Counted from the first letter of the stretch, positions 1 through 8,779 are shown. The stretch: DNA of 64,000 bases from Sphingopyxis flava (GCF_900168005.1 NZ_FUYP01000015.1:1-64000); one strand, 5' to 3'. Notes: generated by a model from the letters alone, not told the origin. A program made the numbers and translations.

Positions 1-47
1 GCCAGCGACAATCAAACACACCAAAACGGAACTGTCGCGGTCAGAAT

Positions 48-91
48 CTTCTCATCCTGATTGCCGCAACTTCTCATCCAGTTTGTCGCGC
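48..91. repeat. Tandem 22-bp repeat, probable IS terminus
   Basis: Two adjacent 22-bp units start CTTCTCATCC and end in a TTG(C/T)CGC-like segment; about 16 of 22 positions agree. Short tandem repeats of this kind are typical of IS21-family ends, where they bind the transposase. The rest of 1-209 shows no gene I can support. That these bases are an IS21 end is inference; the element itself would lie left of the window. Confidence 0.4.
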
Positions 92-209
92 TACAGACAT
101 TATCGTTACCTGACCCATCGCACCGTCTCTAACACTGCTGCAAACACCAGCGCTTGCACCAGTGCCATCTCAGATTATTCGATTAATCCCACAAGGCGAC
201 CGCTAACGG

Positions 210-407
210 AGGCGTACCTTCTACTCGCTCGCCGAGGCCCAGATACCGATCGAGGCCTGGCGGCGTCATTACAACACCGTCCGGCCGCACAGCTCGCTGG
301 GATACCGACCACCAGCGCCAGAGGCCGTTCCATCGCCAGTGTCGCCCTCCGGTTCCGCTTCGCTCCACCTACGGACAACACTGGCGAGGGAGGCGTCAAT
401 GCACTAA
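210..407 (+). pseudogene. IS3-family transposase OrfB, C-terminal remnant
   Basis: One frame reads FYSLAEAQIPIEAWRRHYN followed by TVRPHSSLGYRPPAPEA, the hallmark C-terminus of the IS3-family (IS407-like) OrfB integrase domain, and stops at 405-407. The same frame has a stop just upstream near 205, so only about 60 codons of the roughly 270-codon gene remain, without the first two catalytic acidic residues. Sequence to about 440 resembles the terminal inverted repeat that follows such genes. The next base pairs enter IS630 coding sequence, so the IS3 element appears to have inserted into, or recombined with, an IS630 element. Confidence 0.8.
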
Positions 408-441
408 CAATCCCCGCGGACCACTCGGTGGGAGCCGGTCA

Positions 442-666
442 CGCGAGCTGATCGAGGCGGCAGGAGCAACGCTGCTGTTCCTCCCGCCCTACAGTCCCGA
501 CTTCAACCCGATCGAGAAGGCCTTCGCCCGGCTCAAGGCGATGCTCCGCAAGGCAGAAGAGCGAACCGTGTCCGACCTCTGGGATCTGATCGGCAGGCTC
601 GTCGACTTCTTCCAGCCCGACGAATGTGCAAACTACTTCAGCTCATGTGGATACGAACCAGAGTGA
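442..666 (+). pseudogene. IS630-family transposase, C-terminal remnant
   Basis: The frame reads ELIEAAGATLLFLPPYSPDF and continues with NPIEKAFARLKAMLRKAEE, the DDE-superfamily end of IS630 transposases; PYSPDFNPIE carries the last catalytic Glu. It ends in CANYFSSCGYEPE and a stop at 664-666. The N-terminal HTH and the first Asp are missing, so it is inactive. It abuts the IS3 remnant directly, and together the two mark the left edge of the sarcosine cluster. A natural stop and no internal lesion in the surviving 75 codons suggest a fairly recent truncation. Confidence 0.85.
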
Positions 667-724
667 ACGGAATCCGCTCTAGCGTTTCGTTTGGCGTTGC
701 ACGCTCGTGCCGAGAGCCACTGGC

Positions 725-1591
725 TCACGCGAGCACCACCGTCTGGTTGCCATTGGGCAGCACGCGGTGCTCTGCGTGCCAGCGCACGGCACGGGATAGC
801 ACAGATGCTTCGACCTCCCGCCCGATGGCGACCATTTCCTCGGCGGACGTCGCATGGGTCACGCGACGCACATCCTGTTCGATGATGGGACCTTCGTCCA
901 GTTCCGCTGTGACATAGTGGGCGGTCGCACCGATCAGCTTTACGCCTCGGCTCTTCGCCTGGTGATAAGGCTTGGCACCCTTGAAGCTGGGCAAAAAACT
1001 GTGGTGGATATTGATGCATCGTCCGGCAAGCGCGTCGGCAAAATCATCGGAGAGGATCTGCATGTAGCGCGCAAGCACAGTCAGTTCGGCCCCGCTCTCG
1101 CGGATGAGAGCGAGGAAGCGCGCCTCCTGTACAGACTTATCCCTACGGTCGATCGGGAGGTGATAAAAGGCGAGTCCGTGCCACTCGACCAACGCGCGGG
1201 CGGTCTCGTGATTAGAGACGACCCCGACGATACGGATCGGCAACTGGCCGATTTCGGCTTTGTGAATCAGATCGATCAGGCAGTGGTGAAATTTGGATAC
1301 CGCGATCAACACCGGCATGGGGCGCTGCAGGTCGTGGATTTCCCAATCGAGTTTCAGCTTCGCTGCGAGCTCGGGCATGCGCGCCTCGAGCTCGGCGATT
1401 TTCGCGGTCCCGCTCGCCAGTTCGATACGAACGAAGAAGGCAACGCTTTCGGGGTCGCCATAGATCGACGCTTCGCGGATGTCCCATCCGCTCTCGACGA
1501 GAAACGGTGTTACCAGTGCGAGTATGCCGGGGCGATCCGGACAGCGGAACCGCAACACACAGGAAGCGGCAGCGTTTACGGCATCCATCAT
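725..1591 (-). CDS. purU: Formyltetrahydrofolate deformylase (PurU), island copy
   Basis: PurU hydrolyses 10-formyl-THF to formate and THF in the cytosol. The N-terminal 80 or so residues form an ACT regulatory domain (CVLRFRCPDRPGILALV), followed by a formyl-transferase fold with CINIHHSFLPSFKGA and DEGPIIEQD, which hold the catalytic His and Asp. Length is about 288 residues, normal for the family. I start at the ATG-ATG pair at 1591/1588 because GGAG lies just upstream; an in-frame ATG at 1627 would overlap soxG. It is the last gene of soxBDAG-purU. Sarcosine oxidase loads one-carbon units on THF and PurU can free the cofactor, a known pairing in pseudomonads. A second purU lies at 58147-59019. 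Confidence 0.93.
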   Translation of the reverse strand: MMDAVNAAASCVLRFRCPDRPGILALVTPFLVESGWDIREASIYGDPESVAFFVRIELASGTAKIAELEARMPELAAKLKLDWEIHDLQRPMPVLIAVSKFHHCLIDLIHKAEIGQLPIRIVGVVSNHETARALVEWHGLAFYHLPIDRRDKSVQEARFLALIRESGAELTVLARYMQILSDDFADALAGRCINIHHSFLPSFKGAKPYHQAKSRGVKLIGATAHYVTAELDEGPIIEQDVRRVTHATSAEEMVAIGREVEASVLSRAVRWHAEHRVLPNGNQTVVLA

Positions 1592-1607
1592 CGTCTCCGT
1601 GGATGGT

Positions 1608-2126
1608 TCACGTTGCCGGCGCATCATGGTCGAGCAGCAACGTCAGATATTCAGCGTAGCTCTGGTCGACGATGAGCCAGAAGCTGGGGCAATCATCGAG
1701 CCGTGCCAGCGTCACTCCGACGTCGCCGAACCGGGTGCGTGCAGCGTGATTCGTGGGAAAGCTCGCCGGATGCAGATCGAGGTCGCAATAGGCGGCGATG
1801 CGACCGATCGCCTGGGGACCCGACAAGCGTAGCAGCGCTGCGCCATGGCTCATATCCAGTACGAGCGCGAGATCTTCGCGAAACGCCTCAGCGACACGAG
1901 TCAGTGCCGCTTGTACGGCGTCGGCGCTGCCGATGATCGTCCATTCCTGTGGCCCCAGCGGGATACAGGCAAGACGGTCGTCGCGCATCATCCGCCCTCC
2001 CGCCGGGGATTCCAGACCGAGAGCAAGCGACAGCCGGACATCCGCATCGGACGCGGCGATCCGCACCTTGCCGATGCCGAAATCCTCTTCGGTATGCCAA
2101 CAGCGTTGCGGCCCTGGTTCAGACAT
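1608..2126 (-). CDS. soxG: Sarcosine oxidase gamma subunit
   Basis: SoxG is the small GcvT-like subunit of heterotetrameric sarcosine oxidase, which oxidises sarcosine to glycine while passing the methyl carbon to THF. Recognisable parts are the FGIGKVRIAASD start, SGPQAIGRIAAYCDLDL near the middle and ARTRFGDVGVTLARLDD towards the end. At 172 residues it is slightly shorter than many homologues (about 180-210). Its ATG overlaps the soxA stop by 8 bases (ATGTCTGA), a sign of translational coupling and the reason for this start. Identity rests largely on position in the operon because SoxG sequences are poorly conserved. Confidence 0.88.
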   Translation of the reverse strand: MSEPGPQRCWHTEEDFGIGKVRIAASDADVRLSLALGLESPAGGRMMRDDRLACIPLGPQEWTIIGSADAVQAALTRVAEAFREDLALVLDMSHGAALLRLSGPQAIGRIAAYCDLDLHPASFPTNHAARTRFGDVGVTLARLDDCPSFWLIVDQSYAEYLTLLLDHDAPAT

Positions 2127-5040
2127 CGAGCCGCGCTCCTTCCGGATCGTAACGACACCGCTCGACGATCCGCCCTTCGCGCCACCGGCCGAGGTCCCAA
2201 ATCCGCACCGCTTCACCGATGCGCGCCGCCCCGTCGTTGACCATCGCCAGCGCCACCGGCGCGTCGATGGTGGGAGACCAGGCGCTCGAGGTGATCCAGC
2301 CATCGCTGCCTATCGCCGCCTTACGGCCCACACCTACGATATGGGCGCCCACCTCGGCCGGCTGTGTTCCGTCCACCGCAATGCCGACTAACTGACGTCG
2401 ACCGTCGCGAAGCGAATCCGGGCGTTGGGTCGAGCGACGCCCTATAAAATCGCTCTTCTTCTTCGCCAGTAGAGCGGCGAAGCCGACATCCTGCGGCTGC
2501 GTGGCACCGTCTGTTTCCGAGCCCACATGCAGGAATCCCTTCTCGATGCGCATGGTCATCAGCGCTTCGATCCCGAACGGGGTGAGCCCGTGCGGCTCGC
2601 CGGCGGCTGTCAACGCCGTCCAAAGAGGGTCGACATCGCGCCAGGGAACCGCGATTTCATAGGAAAGCTCGCCGGAAAAACTGATGCGCGCCACGCGTGC
2701 GCGGATGCCAGCGATCTCGCCCTCGCGATGCTGCATGTGCGGAAAGGCCGCAGCACCGAAATCGATCGAACTGTCGAGCGCGTCAAGCACATCGCGCGCT
2801 TTCGGCCCGGCGAGGTTCAGTACCGCCCAGCAGGTCGTCACGTCCTGTGTCAGAACGCGAAGACCGGGCCATTCGCACTGGAGCCATTCCTCGAGGATCT
2901 CGGCGATCGCTGCCACGTGGCCGCTGGTCGTGCCAACCAGAAAATGATCTTCGGCAAGGCGAGTGACAATGCCGTCGTCGAAGATCGTGCCGTTTTCGTT
3001 CAGCATCAGGGCATAGCGGCATCGGCCTGGCTTCAGCGTGCTGATCGTATTGACGTAGATCCGATCGAGAAAGGCGGCGGCGTCGGGCCCTTTGACCTCG
3101 ATCTTGCCAAGTGGAGAGGATTCGACCAGGCCGACGCCTGTACGTACAGCGCGAACCTCGCGCGCGATTGCTTGCGCTTCCGTTTCGCCGGCTCGCGGAT
3201 AGGCGACCGGGCGCATCCAACCGCCATACTCCTCGATCCTGGCTCCGGCCGCTACGTGCCGGTGGTCAAGCGCCAGGCGGCGGCGCGGAACCAGTCCATC
3301 GCCGACACGGTGCCCTGCAAAGACGCCGATCGCGGTCGGATCATAGGGCGGACGGAAGCGCGTCGTCCCGATCGCTTCCATCGGTCGGCTGAGCAACTGC
3401 GAGAGGACACCGATACCGCTTACGTTGGAAATTTTGCCCTGGTCCGTTGCCATGCCCAGCGTCGTGTAGCGCTTCAAGTGTTCGACCGAACGGAAGTTCT
3501 CCCGCGCGGCGATGGCGATGTCGCCTGCGGTCACGTCGTTCTGGAAATCGACCCAGGCAAGCGGATCGGGTTCGGCGGTTCGCGATAGCGACCAGATCGG
3601 TCGCACCGGCGCGTTGACGGGGTCCGTAACCCGGCCCCGCGCTGCTACGAGTGTGCTGTCGATCGAGAAGTCCCCAGCCGCCCCGCCGAGACTGAGAATT
3701 CCGTCTCGCGGATTGGGCAGGAAACTCTGTAGTGCCGAATCGAGCCGCAGTCCGCCGCCGGCCTGGGAATGGAGATGCACCGCCGGATTCCAGCCGCCGG
3801 ACATAAGCAGCGTGTCGCAGGCGAAGTGTTCGGACTTGCCGGAAAGACGGCCCTGCGCGTCTAGCGCAGCGACTTTTACGGCGCGAACCCGTTTCCCACC
3901 CACGGCCCGCTCGGGTGCGGCGCCGCAGCGCACGGCGATGCCCATCGCGTCGGCGGTAGCCAGCAGTGTCGGCGGCGGCGCTGTCCGCGCATCAACGATC
4001 GCCACGATCCGCGCGCCGGCTTTGGCCAGCGAGACGGCGGCGTGCCAGCCACTGTCGTTGTTCGTGGCGATCACCAGTTGGCGCCCGACCAATACGCCAT
4101 AGCGATGCAAATACACCGCCGCTGCGCCCGCCAGCATAATGCCCGGCAGGTCGTTATTGGCGAAAGCCAGCGGTCGCTCGAACGCGCCGGTAGCGAGGAT
4201 CACCTCTCCCGCGCGTACTCGCCACAGCCGCTGGCGAGCGCCGGTGCGATCGGCGAGTGGCATGTGGTCGGTAACGCGCTCGCACAGCGCGACCAGACCA
4301 TCATCATAGTGACCGGTGGCCAGGGTCCGGTTGTGCAAGGCGACGTTCGGCAAGTCGGCAAGTTCACGCAGTGCAGATGCGATCCAGGCCTGCGCCGGTT
4401 TGCTCTCGACGAGTTCCTCGCTGCCGGCGAACCGTCCACCCCAATGGGCACCGCCCGTAACCAGCATGACCCGACGCCCCGTGCGCCCAGCTGCCAGCGC
4501 GGCGGCAAGCCCCGCGATACCGCCGCCGATCACCAGCGCGTCGCAATGGGCGCTCAGTTGCGCATAGATGTCGGGGTCGGCGTTTTTCGGCGATTGGCCG
4601 AGGCCGGCGGCTTTGCGGATCAGCGGCTCGAACAGCAGCCAGTTCGGCCACATGAAGGTCTTGTAGTAGAATGCGGCTGGAATGAAGCGCTTGAACAGCG
4701 CGTTGACCGCCATCAAGTCGAAGTTGACGCTGGGCCAGGCATTGACGGGCTGGGCATAGAGCTCGTCGTAGAGTTCGACATAAGAGGCTTTCAGGTTGGG
4801 GATCGTCGCTGCGCCGCGCTCGAGCTGGACGATTGCATTCGGCTCGTCGAGCCCGGCGGCGAGGAGCCCACGCGGGCGATGGTATTTGAAGCTGCGGCCG
4901 AACAGGCTGACCCCGTTGGCCAGCAAGGCCGAGGCAAGCGTATCGCCTGCAAAGCCGGTGTAATCCCTGCCCGCCCAGCGAAAGCGGATCGTGCGCGACC
5001 GATCGATCGCCACGCCGCCTGCAACGCGACCGCCGCTCAT
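2119..5040 (-). CDS. soxA: Sarcosine oxidase alpha subunit
   Basis: This is the large NAD/FAD- and THF-binding subunit of heterotetrameric sarcosine oxidase. Domains in order: a ferredoxin-like 2Fe2S-fold N-terminus (residues ~15-100, with FKYHRPRG near 51-58), a Rossmann nucleotide-binding domain (IGGGIAGLAAALAAG from about 171), a second dinucleotide-binding region, and a C-terminal aminomethyltransferase (GcvT) half from about residue 600 where THF accepts the carbon (GKIEVKGPDAAAFLDRIYVN). The 973 residues match the family (~965-1005). Its start overlaps the soxD stop by ATGA. Order soxB-D-A-G is the standard one. Confidence 0.97.
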   Translation of the reverse strand: MSGGRVAGGVAIDRSRTIRFRWAGRDYTGFAGDTLASALLANGVSLFGRSFKYHRPRGLLAAGLDEPNAIVQLERGAATIPNLKASYVELYDELYAQPVNAWPSVNFDLMAVNALFKRFIPAAFYYKTFMWPNWLLFEPLIRKAAGLGQSPKNADPDIYAQLSAHCDALVIGGGIAGLAAALAAGRTGRRVMLVTGGAHWGGRFAGSEELVESKPAQAWIASALRELADLPNVALHNRTLATGHYDDGLVALCERVTDHMPLADRTGARQRLWRVRAGEVILATGAFERPLAFANNDLPGIMLAGAAAVYLHRYGVLVGRQLVIATNNDSGWHAAVSLAKAGARIVAIVDARTAPPPTLLATADAMGIAVRCGAAPERAVGGKRVRAVKVAALDAQGRLSGKSEHFACDTLLMSGGWNPAVHLHSQAGGGLRLDSALQSFLPNPRDGILSLGGAAGDFSIDSTLVAARGRVTDPVNAPVRPIWSLSRTAEPDPLAWVDFQNDVTAGDIAIAARENFRSVEHLKRYTTLGMATDQGKISNVSGIGVLSQLLSRPMEAIGTTRFRPPYDPTAIGVFAGHRVGDGLVPRRRLALDHRHVAAGARIEEYGGWMRPVAYPRAGETEAQAIAREVRAVRTGVGLVESSPLGKIEVKGPDAAAFLDRIYVNTISTLKPGRCRYALMLNENGTIFDDGIVTRLAEDHFLVGTTSGHVAAIAEILEEWLQCEWPGLRVLTQDVTTCWAVLNLAGPKARDVLDALDSSIDFGAAAFPHMQHREGEIAGIRARVARISFSGELSYEIAVPWRDVDPLWTALTAAGEPHGLTPFGIEALMTMRIEKGFLHVGSETDGATQPQDVGFAALLAKKKSDFIGRRSTQRPDSLRDGRRQLVGIAVDGTQPAEVGAHIVGVGRKAAIGSDGWITSSAWSPTIDAPVALAMVNDGAARIGEAVRIWDLGRWREGRIVERCRYDPEGARLDV

Positions 5041-5324
5041 CGGTCACCTCCAAGTTCAGGGCGTGGATCGGACATCCCGTATACCGCGGCGAGGCGATGG
5101 TCTGTCGTGCTGCGGACGACATTGAACCAACGGCCGCAGCCGAAACGATGCAGCCATCGCTCGTAGCCGAGACCTTTGGGGTTGTCCCGGTAGAAGAGAT
5201 AGTCGGCCCAAACGGTGTCATCCACCGCATCGGGGGTTTCCGGACGGACAATATGACCCTCGCCGCCACAGCGAAATTCACGTTCCGAACGGGGGCCGCA
5301 CCAGGGACAATCGATCAGCATCAT
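5037..5324 (-). CDS. soxD: Sarcosine oxidase delta subunit
   Basis: SoxD is the small zinc-binding subunit of heterotetrameric sarcosine oxidase. The protein has 95 residues, normal for the family. The zinc ligands are visible as Cys6 and Cys9 (CPWCG), His59 and Cys63 (LHRFGCGRWFNVVR). The start overlaps nothing upstream and follows the soxB stop by about 10 bases; the stop shares ATGA with soxA. All four ligands are intact, so the subunit is probably functional. Confidence 0.96.
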   Translation of the reverse strand: MMLIDCPWCGPRSEREFRCGGEGHIVRPETPDAVDDTVWADYLFYRDNPKGLGYERWLHRFGCGRWFNVVRSTTDHRLAAVYGMSDPRPELGGDR

Positions 5325-5334
5325 GACAGTATCC

Positions 5335-6579
5335 TCAATGCGCGATGCCAGATGCAGCGGCTTCGTCGATCAGCGCGCCAGTCCGGAAGCGGCCGAGCCC
5401 AAAGGCCGTGGCAAGGGAATGGGGCGAGCCGGTCGCCATTTCATGCGCCAGGCAATAGCCGCCACCCGGAATCGCCTTGAATCCGCCTGTGCCCCAGCCA
5501 CAGTTGAGATAGAGACCCTCGACCGGGCTTTCCCCCAGGATCGGGGTGGAATCGTGCACGACATCGACGATGCCGGCCCATTGCCGCAACAGCCGCACGC
5601 GCGAGAACTGCGGGAACATGTCGATCAGACCGCCCGCCACCTGTTCGAGCGTGGGTAGACTCCCGCGCTGCGCATAGGATGGAAACAGATCAAGCGCGCC
5701 GCCCAGCACCAGCTCGCCCTTGTCCGACTGGCTGACGTAGACTCCGGTGGCAGGCGATAGCACGATTGTGTCGAGGACCGGCTTCATCGGCTCCGACACG
5801 AACGCCTGGAGCGCATAGGAAACGATCGGCAGGCGGAAACCTGCAAGCTTCGCCATGGCGCTGCTGTGACCGGCCACCGCCATACCCACCCGCTCGCTGG
5901 CTATATCGCCGCGCGACGTCTTTACGCCGCGGATCTTGCCTCCCCGGATATCGAAGCCGAGCACTTCACAATTCTGGACGATATCGACGCCCAACGAATC
6001 GGCGGCGCGCGCATAACCCCAGGCGACCGCGTCATGCCGCGCGGTGCCGGCACGCGGCTGAAGCAGGCCCGCCAGAACTGGGAAACGCCTCGGGCGAAGG
6101 CCGGGGATCCGCCGCAGCACTTCATCACCTTCGACCCATTCGACGTCGGCGCCGTTGCGCAGCATCGCGTTGGCCGAGCGGCGCAGCATCTCCAGTCCGT
6201 GACGATCCTGTGCCAGCGACCACATGCCGCGGCGCGAGAACATGATGTTGTAGTTGAGTTCGCGCGACAGTCCTTCGTAGAGCGACAGCGCGAAGTCATA
6301 GAATTGCGTGCTTTCCGGAAAAAAATAGTTCGAACGGATTACCGTGGTGTTGCGCCCGGTATTGCCGCCACCGATCCATGCGCGTTCGAGCAACGCAATA
6401 TTGCGCATGCCATGCAGCTTGGCGAGATAATAGGCTGTCGCGAGCCCGTGGCCGCCGCCGCCGATGATGATCGCATCGTACGCCTTTTTCGGCTCGCCAT
6501 TGCGCCACGCAGGCTTCCATCCTTGATGACCGCTCAATCCCTCCCGCAGCAGTGACAGGGCGGAGTATCTCGTTGTCAT
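5335..6579 (-). CDS. soxB: Sarcosine oxidase beta subunit
   Basis: SoxB is the catalytic FAD/FMN subunit (DAO fold) that oxidises the N-methyl amine. A Rossmann motif GGGGHGLATAY lies at residues 40-50. GTARHDAVAW near 178-187 contains the His (about 182) that I take to be the covalent FMN attachment residue, by comparison with characterised enzymes. The chosen ATG has GGAG nine bases upstream and gives 414 residues, the usual length; an upstream ATG at 6630 would run the coding region through the operator at 6603-6620. It is the first gene of the soxBDAG-purU operon, and the operator lies 24 bases before its start. Confidence 0.95.
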   Translation of the reverse strand: MTTRYSALSLLREGLSGHQGWKPAWRNGEPKKAYDAIIIGGGGHGLATAYYLAKLHGMRNIALLERAWIGGGNTGRNTTVIRSNYFFPESTQFYDFALSLYEGLSRELNYNIMFSRRGMWSLAQDRHGLEMLRRSANAMLRNGADVEWVEGDEVLRRIPGLRPRRFPVLAGLLQPRAGTARHDAVAWGYARAADSLGVDIVQNCEVLGFDIRGGKIRGVKTSRGDIASERVGMAVAGHSSAMAKLAGFRLPIVSYALQAFVSEPMKPVLDTIVLSPATGVYVSQSDKGELVLGGALDLFPSYAQRGSLPTLEQVAGGLIDMFPQFSRVRLLRQWAGIVDVVHDSTPILGESPVEGLYLNCGWGTGGFKAIPGGGYCLAHEMATGSPHSLATAFGLGRFRTGALIDEAAASGIAH

Positions 6580-6602
6580 GCCGTCGACTCCTCCATAGAC
6601 GC

Positions 6603-6620
6603 GCATACATAACTGTATGC
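6603..6620. promoter_or_regulatory. Operator-like palindrome A, upstream of soxB
   Basis: GCATACATAACTGTATGC is a perfect inverted repeat with 7-bp arms and a 4-bp centre (GCATACA-TAAC-TGTATGC), 24 bases before soxB on its transcript side. Related sequences stand before four other genes of the cluster. It lies in the divergent soxB/dipeptidase intergenic region. The natural candidate binder is the TetR protein at 7976-8656; that assignment is inference. Confidence 0.7.
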
Positions 6621-6734
6621 TCTGATTCAAGTCTACCCAAGTGCGAATACGGCCCCAGCGTGGGATAGGTGCCTTTTCTCGGATGGATCACGCGTGTTCG
6701 CGGCGAAGCGCCAGGATTCTTGTTAGAACTTATT

Positions 6735-6752
6735 GCAGACAGGAATGTATCT
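6735..6752 (-). promoter_or_regulatory. Operator-like site B, upstream of the dipeptidase
   Basis: On the minus strand this reads AGATACATTCCTGTCTGC, matching palindrome A at 13 of 18 positions (ATACAT, CTGT and the final TGC). It ends 34 bases before the dipeptidase ATG. Its own symmetry is weaker than that of site A. It forms the second half of the divergent soxB/dipeptidase regulatory region. Confidence 0.5.
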
Positions 6753-6786
6753 GTTGTACCCAACCACGCAGGTGAAAGGAATTGGC

Positions 6787-7809
6787 ATGGGCGAAGCCGC
6801 TGCGCGAGCACTAATCGAAGACAGTCTGGTGTGGGACAATCATGGGTGCATGCCCTTGCGCCCCCATGACGACAGCTTCTTGCCTCGACTGGCGCGCTAC
6901 AAGGCCGCTGGCATGACAGCGGTGAGCCTCAACGTGGGGTTCGGCGAGCAGGGCATCGAAGATCACGTCCGAATGATCGCGCATTTCCGGCACTGGTTAG
7001 CGCGACATGCATCCGACTATCTTATGGCGTCGACGGCAGATGACATCGAGCTGGCCCGCCGCACAGGCAGGCTGGCCGTCTTGTTCGATATCGAGGGCAT
7101 GAATGCCGTTGCTGACCAGCCAAGCCTTGTTCAACTCTACTATGAACTTGGCGTCCGCTGGATGCTGATCGCCTACAATCGAAGCAATCGCGCCGGCGGC
7201 GGGTGTCAGGACGACGATGCGGGGCTCACTCTGTTTGGCAAGCAGGTGCTCGACGAAATGGCGCGGGTCGGGATGGTCGCATGTTGCTCGCATACGGGAT
7301 ACCGCACTTCGCGAGATGTCATGGCCTATAGCGGCCGTCCCGTGATCTTCTCGCATTCGAACCCGCGCGCCGTTCACGATCATCCCCGCAATGTGCCCGA
7401 CGACTTACTTCGCGCTTGCGCCGCGACCGGCGGTGTCGTGGGCGTCAACGGTATCGGTCTCTTTCTTGCGGACGAAGGTGATCTCATTGAGAGCCTGGTA
7501 CGCCATATCGACTACCTCGCCGAGTTGATCGGGTTCGAACATGTTGGACTTGGCCTGGACTATGTGTTCGACCGCTCCGAGATCGAGGCGCTCAACACCG
7601 CCGATCAGGAGGGGTTTCCCCCAGAACTTGGCTACGGGCGCAAACTCGAGATGGTTCCCCCGGAGGCGCTGGAGGAGATTGTCACCCGCCTGATTCGCCT
7701 CGGCTACCGCGACGATCAGCTTCGCGCCATTCTCGGGGGGAATCTAATGCGGGTCGCGCGTACCGTTTGGCGTCCGCCCGTTTCGTGCCGTTCGACCCTT
7801 GCCCCATGA
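6787..7809 (+). CDS. Membrane dipeptidase-like protein (peptidase M19 family)
   Basis: The 340-residue protein belongs to the amidohydrolase-fold renal dipeptidase family (M19), which cleaves dipeptides with a binuclear zinc site. Visible candidate ligands are His19 (WDNHG), Glu103 (LFDIEG), His169 (CCSHTGY), His190 (FSHSNP) and Asp258 (GLGLDY). The usual first motif H-x-D is H-G-C here, so one ligand is altered. I see no signal peptide. The ATG at 6787 has AAAGGA six bases upstream; an ATG at 6733 would overlap operator B. Similar M19 proteins sit beside dimethylglycine and sarcosine genes in pseudomonads. Dipeptide or N-acyl amino acid hydrolysis is likely; the substrate is unknown. Confidence 0.85.
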   Translation: MGEAAARALIEDSLVWDNHGCMPLRPHDDSFLPRLARYKAAGMTAVSLNVGFGEQGIEDHVRMIAHFRHWLARHASDYLMASTADDIELARRTGRLAVLFDIEGMNAVADQPSLVQLYYELGVRWMLIAYNRSNRAGGGCQDDDAGLTLFGKQVLDEMARVGMVACCSHTGYRTSRDVMAYSGRPVIFSHSNPRAVHDHPRNVPDDLLRACAATGGVVGVNGIGLFLADEGDLIESLVRHIDYLAELIGFEHVGLGLDYVFDRSEIEALNTADQEGFPPELGYGRKLEMVPPEALEEIVTRLIRLGYRDDQLRAILGGNLMRVARTVWRPPVSCRSTLAP

Positions 7810-7940
7810 GGGCAGTGCGCGCCGCGCTCACGCTTGTTGCTCGACACGGCCACGCGATCGAGCGGGCGGCGTATACTGACTGCAGTGCACCCTTCATCCT
7901 TTTCTGCGATTAAGCGAAGGGTTCCCTATTGGATATGAGT

Positions 7941-7978
7941 CATACATTTCTGTTCTTCTGGACAACAGGAAATGTATG
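7941..7978. promoter_or_regulatory. Operator-like inverted repeat C at the tetR start
   Basis: Two facing copies, CATACATTTCTGTT (7941-7954) and AACAGGAAATGTATG (7964-7978), form a 38-bp inverted repeat with a one-base bulge. Each arm carries the CATACAT core shared with sites A, B, D and E. The right arm covers the Shine-Dalgarno-like AGGA and the ATG at 7976, the arrangement expected of an autorepressed regulator. Confidence 0.7.
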
Positions 7979-8656
7979 GTAAATGACCCGGAGACATGGA
8001 ATCAGCACGTCTTGCCCAGGAGTGACCATCCCGCCATGCCTGCCGATATAAAACGCCGCCTCACGCGCGAAGATTGGCTCGCCATTGCCAAGAAAGCGCT
8101 TGTGGCGTCGGGCATTGACGATGTGAAAATCGACCGGCTCGCACGACGCATGAAGGTGACCCGGGGAAGCTTCTATTATCATTTTGCTGATCGCAAGGAT
8201 TTGCACGCCGCACTTCTGCGCGACTGGGAGGTGAGAAACGGCGTCGAGATCGCGCAGGTGCGCGATCGCTGGGCTCTTGATGAGCCCGATCTGACCGAGA
8301 TTGCAGCCACCTGGCTCCGCAACGACTCCGGTTTCCTGGCCTTCGACATGGCGGTGAGAATGTGGGCACGAAAGTCACCGTCCGTGGCAAGAGTGGTCCA
8401 CCGCACTGATAAGGCATGGGTGGACCTGCTGACCGATCTCTTTTGCCAAAGCGGCTACTCCGATGACGAAGCGCTCGTGCGTGCCCGCATCACATATTTC
8501 CACCAGATCGGCTATTATGCACTCGACGTAAGGGAGACGCTCGAGGAGCGGCTCCGTCTCGTCCCCATTTATTATGCCGTGCTTTCCGGAAAGCCGCCGC
8601 CTCCCGCTCTCGACGAGATGCTTGCAGGGTTGAAACCACGCCGTGCCGCCCGCTGA
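7976..8656 (+). CDS. TetR/AcrR-family transcriptional regulator
   Basis: The N-terminal helix-turn-helix is clear: KIDRLARRMKVTRGSFYYHF at residues 51-70 followed by ADRKDL. The C-terminal two thirds are a helical ligand-binding domain of the divergent TetR type. With the ATG at 7976 the protein is 226 residues; AGGA lies five bases before it. An alternative ATG at 8036 gives 206 residues and leaves operator C wholly upstream. The gene lies in the middle of the cluster with an inverted repeat over its own start, so it is the likely repressor of the five sites A-E. Ligand unknown; a peptide, sarcosine or a breakdown product would fit. Confidence 0.92.
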   Translation: MVNDPETWNQHVLPRSDHPAMPADIKRRLTREDWLAIAKKALVASGIDDVKIDRLARRMKVTRGSFYYHFADRKDLHAALLRDWEVRNGVEIAQVRDRWALDEPDLTEIAATWLRNDSGFLAFDMAVRMWARKSPSVARVVHRTDKAWVDLLTDLFCQSGYSDDEALVRARITYFHQIGYYALDVRETLEERLRLVPIYYAVLSGKPPPPALDEMLAGLKPRRAAR

Positions 8657-8779
8657 TCCGATTTTTGGCGTCGCCTTCCATCAAATCGTGGAGGTGCCGT
8701 GTGCTGGCAACTGACATGACGCAGCTGGAATATCCACTTCAAGGCAAGCGCGGCGCGCCATCCGATTACCGATGCGCAA

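Noticed and set aside
854..1675. Long plus-strand open frame across the purU region
   Set aside because: It is antisense to a well-recognised PurU and shows no domain; high GC gives many such frames.
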